Positions 57,506 to 64,000 of a stretch of 64,000 nt of DNA are shown piece by piece. Position 1 is the stretch's first letter. Every line of letters begins with the position of its first letter. A program made the position numbers and the translations under genes. Source of the DNA: Rapana venosa (taxonomy: Eukaryota; Mollusca; Gastropoda; Neogastropoda; Muricidae); contig CM054140.1 in NCBI GenBank assembly GCA_028751875.1, forward strand, positions 12,175,485 to 12,239,484, written 5' to 3'. The notes below the pieces were generated by a model. That model had not been told where the DNA came from. It saw nothing but the letters and a program-made list of their open reading frames with translations, and did not search any database.

Positions 57506-57687
57506 GGGGGGGGGGGGAGGGGAGGGGAGGGAGGAGAGGAGGGATGGAGGAGACGAAGAGAATGGGACAGACAGACAGACAAACAGACCACGAGCATGCA
57601 GACAGACACAGATACAGACAAGACGGACACAGATAGCGAAACACAATGTCAAAGTAGCAAAATAAAACTAGTCCTAACACCCCTCCC

Positions 57688-57726
<39 letters not shown>

Positions 57727-58130
57727 ACCCCCCTCCCCCCCCCTCTCCCCCCCCCCAACCACCGCTTTTTTTTCCGATCCTGCAGGCAGCTGCGAGAAGG
57801 ACGAACCACCGGTATCGATTTTGTCCAGTCCTCAGCATAATGATATCGATTTTATTTCACTTCCTCCCTCAAAATAAGATCAGACTCCCCTCCCTCCCTC
57901 CCTCCCTTCCTAGTCGTTCCCTACCCCCTCCCCTCCCCCATCCCCTGGTCTCCTCAGTCAAAGATTGAATCTGTACTCTTACATCTTTTTCTGTGCATTG
58001 AAATGAAAAAAAAAAGAACAAAAAGAAGAGAGAACCTACATTTCTTCTTGGACTTTCAAGTTTCAGGGTGGTGTGGGTTTTTTTTTTCATGACTGAAATA
58101 AACTACAGGATCTAGTTTTAAAAAAAAGTA
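57137..58130. other. Simple repeats, no gene seen
   Basis: (GA)n and (GGGA)n at 57240-57480, an almost pure G run at 57476-57530, GACA units near 57570, and an almost pure C run at 57690-57755. Reading frames here are low complexity. Confidence 0.7.
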
Positions 58131-58134
58131 AGTG

Positions 58135-58485
58135 AAGTAGGAAGGTGGTAAGGATGGTTAAGATGTTCACCTGCCTAACAAGTAGATCGTGAGGTTCTGG
58201 GTTCGATTCCCAGCCTTGCCCTTTCTTCCCAGTTTGACATGAACAAACAAATTAATTCGAACTGAATGTCAAGTCTTTTGGTGAAGACTCTAAACCTGCC
58301 AGACCCGTGTGCTTACGGACTTGTGCACGTCAAAAGAACCCCCGACAGTTGAAAATCAAAGTAAGGAGGTACCCCCTGACTGTCCTTGCAAAAAGAATAG
58401 GTTCGATTCTCAACTGTATTCCCGAAGTCGGAATGTGGCTACCACTGGTGTATCTCGGAACTCATGTCGAGGAACGAAAAACTAA
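58135..58485 (+). mobile_element. SINE-E, second copy
   Basis: Head 'GGTTAAGATGTTCACCTGCC', B-box GGGTTCGATTCCC, then 'GTGTGCTTACGGACTTGTGC', 'CCCCCTGACTGTCC' and 3' block 'GTCGGAATGTGGCTACC'. It follows 49180-49575 in order. Confidence 0.8.
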
Positions 58486-58517
58486 AAAGAAAGAAAGTTA
58501 CTTCACGACTGAGGCAA

Positions 58518-58518
58518 G

Positions 58519-58560
<42 letters not shown>

Positions 58561-58592
58561 ATATATATATAATATATATATATATATAATTT
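58518..58592. repeat. (TA)n microsatellite
   Basis: Alternating TA tract with two phase breaks, able to fold on itself. Confidence 0.95.
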
Positions 58593-58792
58593 TTTTTTTC
58601 TTCTAATCTGTAGTCTGTTCTGAGTGCTATGCATTTGTCACATGTTTATTTTTCACAAGTATCAAAGATTTCGCGAGAAGCAATCCATAACAGGCTTCAC
58701 CATATTGGCTAAGAATTAAAAAAAAAAAGTCCTTAGCCAATTGTCTGTTTGCATTGTGGCTTTAGATTGAAAGAGAAGCCGCAAGACATCCG

Positions 58793-58881
58793 TCCCCCCC
58801 CCCCCCCCCCCCCCCCCTCGAAACCGCCACAACAATCTCCTCTCACCCCCCCCCTCGAAACCGCCACAACAATCTCCTCTC

Positions 58882-58914
<33 letters not shown>

Positions 58915-58915
58915 A
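58793..58915. repeat. Poly-C tracts around a ~39-bp duplication
   Basis: 'TCGAAACCGCCACAACAATC' + 'TCCTCTCACC' appears twice, each copy preceded by a C run; a third C run follows. Confidence 0.9.
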
Positions 58916-59124
58916 TTCCTTGGTTTTGAACATAATGATGATGTAGCGAAATCACCACGGTCGCTTTTCTCTATCATATACTATTGGATTTTTTCAGCCC
59001 TTCTCTCATCATTGAAAAGAGATGATCTGTATTCCTGCCCGATACTGAAAAAAATGGAAGGATAGATCAATACTTCCTTCTTACTAACAGACACATGGTT
59101 CCTTGTCTCTTTTGCTTGAAACCA

Positions 59125-59345
<221 letters not shown>

Positions 59346-59544
59346 GTGTATGTACATAATTATATAACTTGGTGGGGTTTTTTTTGGTGTTTTTTACCAG
59401 ACAGATAGGACTTCCAGCTATGGAGTATGCCCACAAAACTCTGCAAATGGTCTGTTGGGATCTGGGCTGGTCGAAAAACGAAGAATTTGATATGGTGGCG
59501 GCAGTCCCCCCTTTTTCCTTCAATTCCCAAATCCTAATTCAAGA

Positions 59545-59652
59545 TTGGGCGCCGCCCTCAATATGCTGGCCCTAGAGAAGTGAGGTCTCTGACGCCTCGC
59601 TCCCCTACGACCTTATAGGTTATGGGACTCCTTTACCTTTACCTTTTAAGAT
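59545..59652 (+). mobile_element. SINE-C 3' fragment
   Basis: 'GGGCGCCGCCCTCAATATGC', 'CGCCTCGCTCCCCTACGACC', 'GGTTATGGGACTCC' then (TTTACC)n. The tRNA and 5S modules are lost. Confidence 0.75.
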
Positions 59653-59654
59653 CC

Positions 59655-60575
59655 TGGTTCCAACGCAAGGTCAACAGAGCGCAAGGTCAACAGAGCGATC
59701 AGTACCACCACTGCCAGGATGGAGATTTTATTCCCAGTTATGCACCATGGAAGAGCATTCATTTCTTTCGTGAGAAAAAAACACACCACGAAAAACGAAA
59801 ACGAGTAGGCTTATCACAAAGGTAAGATATATCTATACATATACCCCAAATCCGTAAAATCCAATTATAAGCATTCACTTCAATTATATAATCTTTCGTA
59901 ATTACTCGCCCCCAACGATGCTTCATCAAATATACATAACTTGAAAGACAGCCAACCACTGTACCAGTCTGGGGAGATAACCTCAGCTAATTAACAACAA
60001 CAAACAACAACAACAACAACATTCACAAACCACCGACAACAAATGGCGTCACAGCTTTCTGGCAGGCAATGGCCGAAGTATGAACATTTGCAATCTTAAC
60101 TTCCTTCCTTTCTGGTTGCTAGTCGCTTCTTTAAAAAAAAAATAAAAAAGGAAAGAAAGAAGAAAAAAATAGAAAGAAAGAACGTTGGGGGCTTACGTCA
60201 TACTTTTTCATTTCCTATGCACTTTTGAAGGCGCCCATCCAATCAGCAGCCGTTTCCTTTGATTTTGATAGAAAGAGGTTCGAGGGTAAGGGGGTGAGGG
60301 GTGAGGGGAGAGGAGGGTTGGAAGGAGAGAAGAGGGTAGGGGGTGGTGGTGCGGGGGCGGAGTGGGGGGGAGGGGGATGCTCACTCATGCAAACACTTGC
60401 CCCTTTTATCTCACCCGGAAAAACACTGCACAGTCAATTACAGTGTTGTGTCTGAAGTTTCACCTATGGCTGTTTCCCTCCCCTGTTGCAAAGGGAGGTA
60501 AAAGCGTGGGGTGTGTGAGACGTCATTTGTTGCCTTGGGAACTGATGGACAGTTGTATCACCTCTTTCTTCTTCT
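59655..60575. other. No recognised feature
   Basis: Mixed unique sequence with (CAA)n at 59990-60020 and G-rich DNA at 60280-60375. No exon identified on either strand. Confidence 0.5.
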
Positions 60576-60581
60576 TCTTCG

Positions 60582-60582
<1 letters not shown>

Positions 60583-60676
<94 letters not shown>

Positions 60677-60732
60677 CCATTCCGCCCCATTGGGATTAAT
60701 CTTAGCTGCATCCCTCCTCCCCACCCCCAACA

Positions 60733-60772
<40 letters not shown>

Positions 60773-60990
60773 AAATAGTGTGTGTGCGCGCGTGCGTGCG
60801 TGTGTGTATGTGTGTGTGCGCGCGCGCGGATCTCTCTCTGTGTGAGTGATCTTCCCCCAAATAATTATGTGTGTGTGTGCGTGCGCGTGCGAGTGCGTGT
60901 GCGTGCGTATGCATGCATGTGTGTGTGTGTGTGTGAGCGTGTGTGTGCGCGAGTGTGTTTCGTGCGCGGGCGCGTATGTGCGAGCCAGTG
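60583..60990. repeat. (CT)n, (GT)n and (GCGT)n microsatellites
   Basis: (CT)n 60583-60640, (GT)n 60641-60674 and 60736-60770, GCGT-rich tracts to 60990. Confidence 0.95.
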
Positions 60991-61247
60991 ATTAATTTTA
61001 GTTTGCCTTCCGGGAGCTATAATTATGACTGGTGGAACAGAGAACAAGTGTACTGGTGTACTATATTGACAGAAGAGATTCTGTGACGGTGCAAGAACAA
61101 TGCCCCTTGTTGTCTTTCGGACTGCGTTTCTCTACACCCTCACTGTATAATTATTATAACACATCCTTCATTTTTGCCTCAAGATGTCTTGCATGTGGAG
61201 CATCCCTTATAATTATTGGCTACACAAATAATTCTGAAATTGTCTAC

Positions 61248-61249
<2 letters not shown>

Positions 61250-61294
<45 letters not shown>

Positions 61295-61310
61295 GTGAGT
61301 ATGTGTGTGT
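61250..61310. repeat. (GT)n microsatellite
   Basis: About 20 GT units plus a short second run. Confidence 0.95.
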
Positions 61311-61501
61311 GTATGACTAGTTCTAGAACACTTCGCTGGTGAACATATAAAGCTGTATTATCACTATTCTTAGTTTTCTCTTGTGCCTAGTTATCTGTCC
61401 AAAACATACCAAATGTGCATACTCCCGCTGCCCCCCTCTAGGTATTTTAAACGTGTCAAATTTCGCTGTTATATTCTTCTCCTTCGTTGAACGTCGAACG
61501 C

Positions 61502-61618
61502 TCAGACAGAAACTCCTGAGGCCCTGACAAATGCTGCCGTGCGCTGAAGGCCCTCCAGGGGTCCGAAGAGTTTGTCCCTCATCGGCAGGTCAGTAGGCCA
61601 GATATCGGCCCTCAGGTT
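61502..61618 (-). other. Short protein-like open frame ending in a stop
   Basis: 38 codons from just below an in-frame TAA (61621-61619) to TGA (61504-61502): ADIWPTDLPMRDKLFGPLEG then LQRTAAFVRASGVSV. The ending resembles the extreme C-terminus of retroelement proteins that close with an aromatic/basic '...FVRATG' helix. Family not established. Confidence 0.35.
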
Positions 61619-61734
61619 TTAGTGTGTTGGATAAAAAAAACCCAAACAAACAAAAAACAAAAAAAACACGACCAAGAGAAAAGTAAGATAACGAAATATA
61701 GTACTGATACGGCGTATCAGTCACAGACAGGCGG

Positions 61735-61777
61735 ACAGACAGATAGACAAGCAGGTGTACAGACAGACTGACAGATG

Positions 61778-61811
<34 letters not shown>

Positions 61812-61812
61812 A
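61735..61812. repeat. (CAGA)n microsatellite
   Basis: CAGA units ending six bases before the donor of the predicted exon at 61818-61880. Confidence 0.95.
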
Positions 61813-61817
61813 CTTAC

Positions 61818-61880
61818 CCCTCCCACCAATCTCGCTGTCTGCCGAAGCCACGTCCCCCAAAGTTGAAGTCAAAGTCCAGT
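61818..61880 (-). CDS. Probable upstream exon, Gly/Phe/Arg-rich
   Basis: 63 bases between a strong acceptor (TTTTGTAG) and a strong donor (GTAAGT) on the minus strand, phase 2 at both ends, so it can be skipped without frame change. Encodes LDFDFNFGGRGFGRQRDWWE. Its orientation fits the 5' part of the FAS1 gene, but its phase does not match exon 55272-54933 directly; at least one exon, perhaps in the gap, must lie between. It could also belong to another gene. Confidence 0.5.
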
Positions 61881-61882
61881 CT

Positions 61883-62100
61883 ACAAAACAGACAGACAGA
61901 CAGACAGACACACGCACACACACACACGCACGCACACACACACACGCACGCACACACACACACGCACGCACACACACACACATGCACACGCACACACACC
62001 AAGCACTCCCGCACGCACGCACGCATACATACACACACACATGCACACGCACGCACACACCACACACCCACAAACACACACACACACATGCATGCCACGC
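61883..62100. repeat. (CAGA)n and (CA)n/(CGCA)n microsatellite
   Basis: GACA units followed by CA/CGCA repeats, directly upstream (minus strand) of the predicted acceptor at 61881. Confidence 0.95.
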
Positions 62101-62629
62101 ACACGTGTCAGGAAGCGCACAATGTATAAAAGATGCTTTGCATTGCATTTCACATAACATGTAGGTACTCCTCCCTCCAAAAAAATGTAGTTCTAGTAAT
62201 ATCAGGTTGAGAACGTGATTTTCTGGGTCAGTTTTTAAAATACTCCTTGGGAAAAAATATTCCTTCATAGTAACTTCTATACTTTGATATTGTGTAGTTT
62301 TGATTGAATTTAAATCCCAGCGGGGACTTCCGATTTAGGCACCGTGTGTGTGTTTTTTTCCCATTTTGGCACTAAAGATGTGTTATAAATTCGAGTCTTG
62401 GAGCCTGAAAACCATCCCCAGCTATTCTTGAAACAAATAGTATTCCTTTAAAAAAAAGAAAAGACTGCTATACTTTGATATTCTGTGGCTTGTTAGTGTT
62501 GTGTTACACTGCAGAAGTTCTCATTTTGAGAGAGTAAACGGGTCTTGTGCCTGCCTTACGCCCCCCCTCCCCCCACCCCACCCCCACTCTGTGACTCAAC
62601 ATCTATGGATCCATATATATATATTTTTT

Positions 62630-62712
62630 AAAAGATGCTTGTCTTGATGAAAAAGAACCAAGAAACAATTGCAGTGCTTATTCAATGTACCATCTGGAAA
62701 TCAAAGTTTGAC
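62630..62712 (+). mobile_element. Retroelement 3' end with TTTGAC tail
   Basis: 'GTGCTTATTCAATGTACCATC' region followed by 'TGGAAATCAAAGTTTGAC' and TTTGAC units, matching the ending at 53720-53775. The TTTGAC tail runs straight into the tandem array. Confidence 0.6.
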
Positions 62713-64000
62713 TTTGACTTTGACTTACCCGAGGTCCATATGCCTGAAGAAGTCGCTCCAGTCTTTGACTTTGACTTTGACTTACCCAAAGTCCATATGC
62801 CTGAAGAAGAAGTCGCTCCAGTGTTTGACTTTGACTTTGACTTACCCGAAGTCCATATGCCTGAAGAAGTCGCTCCAGTCTTTGACTTTGACTTACCCGA
62901 AGTCCACATGCCTGAAGAAGAAGTCGCTCCAGTGTTTGACTTTGACTTACCCGAAGTCCACATGCCTGAAGAAGAAGTCGCTCCAGTCTTTGACTTTGAC
63001 TTACCCAAAGTCCATATGCCTGAAGAAGTCGCTCCAGTGTTTGACTTTGACTTACCCAAAGTCCATATGCCTGAAGAAGAAGTCGCTCCAGTCTTTGACT
63101 TTGACTTTGATTTACCCAAAGTCCATATGCCTGAAGAAGTCGCTCCAGTGTTTGACTTTGACTTACCCGAAGTCCACATGCCTGAAGAAGAAGTCGCTCC
63201 AGTCTTTGACTTTGACTTACCCAAAGTCCACATGCCTGAAGAAGAAGTCGCTCCAGTCTTTGACTTTGACTTACCCAAAGTCCACATGCCTGAAGAAGAA
63301 GTCGCTCCAGTCTTTGACTTTGACTTACCCAAAGTCCATATGCCTGAAGAAGAAGTCGCTCCAGTCTTTGACTTTGACTTACCCAAAGTCCATATGCCTG
63401 AAGAAGTCGCTCCAGTGTTTGACTTTGACTTTCCCAAAGTCCATATGCCTGAGGAAGTCGCTCCAGTCTTTGACTTTGACTTTGACTTACCCAAAGTCCA
63501 TATGCCTGAAGAAGTCGCTCCAGTGTTTGACTTTGACTTTGACTTACACAAAGTCTATATGCCTGAAGAAGTCGCTCCAGTGCTTGACTTTGACTTTGAC
63601 TTATCCAAAGTCTATATGCCTGAAGAAAACGCTCCAGTGTCTGACTTTGACTTTGACTTACCCAAAGTCCATATGCCTGAAGAAGAAGAAGTCGCTCCAG
63701 CCTTTGACTTTGACTTACCCGAAGTCCATATGCCTGAGGAAGTCGCTCCAGTGTTTGACTTTGACTTTGACTTACCCAAAGTCCATATGCCTGAGGAAGT
63801 CGCTCCAGTGTCTGACTTTGACTTACCCGAAGTCCATATGCCTGAAGAAGTCGCTCCAGTGTTTGACTTTGACTTTGACTTACCAAAAGTCCATATGCCT
63901 GAAGAAGAAGTCGCTCCAGTCTTTGACTTTGACTTTGACTTACCAAAAGTCCATATGCCTGAAGAAGTCGCTCCAGTGTTTGACTTTGACCTTACCCGAA
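62707..64000. repeat. 51-60 bp tandem array, about 23 units, open in four frames
   Basis: Unit: (TTTGAC)2-3 + TTACCC(G/A)AAGTCCATATG + CCT + (GAA)2-4 + GTCGCTCCAGT(C/G). Unit length changes only by TTTGAC or GAA, so no shift occurs until an extra C near 63990. The + strand reads FDFDLPKVHMPEEVAPV-like repeats. The minus strand carries GG|GTAAGTC, a consensus donor, in nearly every unit, and AAAG|ACTGG in the units ending GTC. The array continues past the window. I cannot say which strand, if either, is expressed. Confidence 0.9.

Noticed and set aside
61717..62268. Cys/Val-rich frames around 61.9 kb
   Set aside because: Translations of (CA)n and (CGCA)n; only the 63-bp stretch with splice sites at both ends was kept.
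62678..63946. Minus-strand 422-codon frame reading SQSQTLERLLQAYGLWV repeats
   Set aside because: The array is open in four frames; in this one the common variants change residues (Thr/Arg, Arg/Trp, Tyr/Cys), unlike a selected protein.

Overview
This is nuclear DNA of an invertebrate animal. Two genes with many short exons and long introns sit in a background of tRNA-derived SINEs, decayed non-LTR retrotransposons, homopolymer G/C runs and micro- and minisatellites. The repeat types and the replication-dependent-type H2A sequence suit a lophotrochozoan, most likely a marine mollusc, but nothing here fixes the species. No bacterial operon, CRISPR array, phage or viral gene was seen.

Layout. 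(1) 1-5.5 kb: intergenic repeats, including two copies of a ~0.83 kb tRNA-headed element broken by younger insertions. (2) 5.9-17.7 kb, + strand: a complete six-exon UMP-CMP kinase gene encoding 196 residues. Intron 2 carries a decayed CR1-like LINE and a SINE; intron 4 carries a large tail-to-tail inverted SINE pair. (3) 17.7-25.5 kb: 3' flank with repeats and one unexplained open frame. (4) 25.8-26.4 kb, - strand: a frameshifted histone H2A gene that keeps its promoter boxes. (5) 26.6-34.6 kb: LINE remains, including a ~4.4 kb decayed LINE with a G-run-rich 3' UTR. (6) 36.0-40.1 kb: an RTE-like LINE inside a ~51-bp minisatellite. (7) 41.9-55.3 kb, - strand: ten exons encoding four tandem fasciclin (FAS1) domains, the layout of TGFBI/periostin-type matrix proteins. 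Its 5' part is missing: there is a 500-N gap at 56.0-56.5 kb, one likely upstream exon at 61.8 kb, and the gene may continue past the window. (8) 57-62 kb: simple repeats and SINEs. (9) 62.7-64.0 kb: an array of about 23 units of 51-60 bp that runs off the window.

The two genes act in unrelated processes: cytosolic pyrimidine nucleotide phosphorylation and the extracellular matrix. The most unusual structure lies in the fasciclin gene. Several introns hold tandem arrays that begin at, or contain copies of, a splice-site sequence (46.7-47.1 kb acceptor, 52.9-53.2 kb donor, 62.7-64.0 kb donor), and one exon ends inside a (GTCT)n tract. Other points of note are a SINE combining a tRNA-like head with a 5S rRNA-like module, and a LINE and a SINE family sharing one hairpin-bearing 3' tail.
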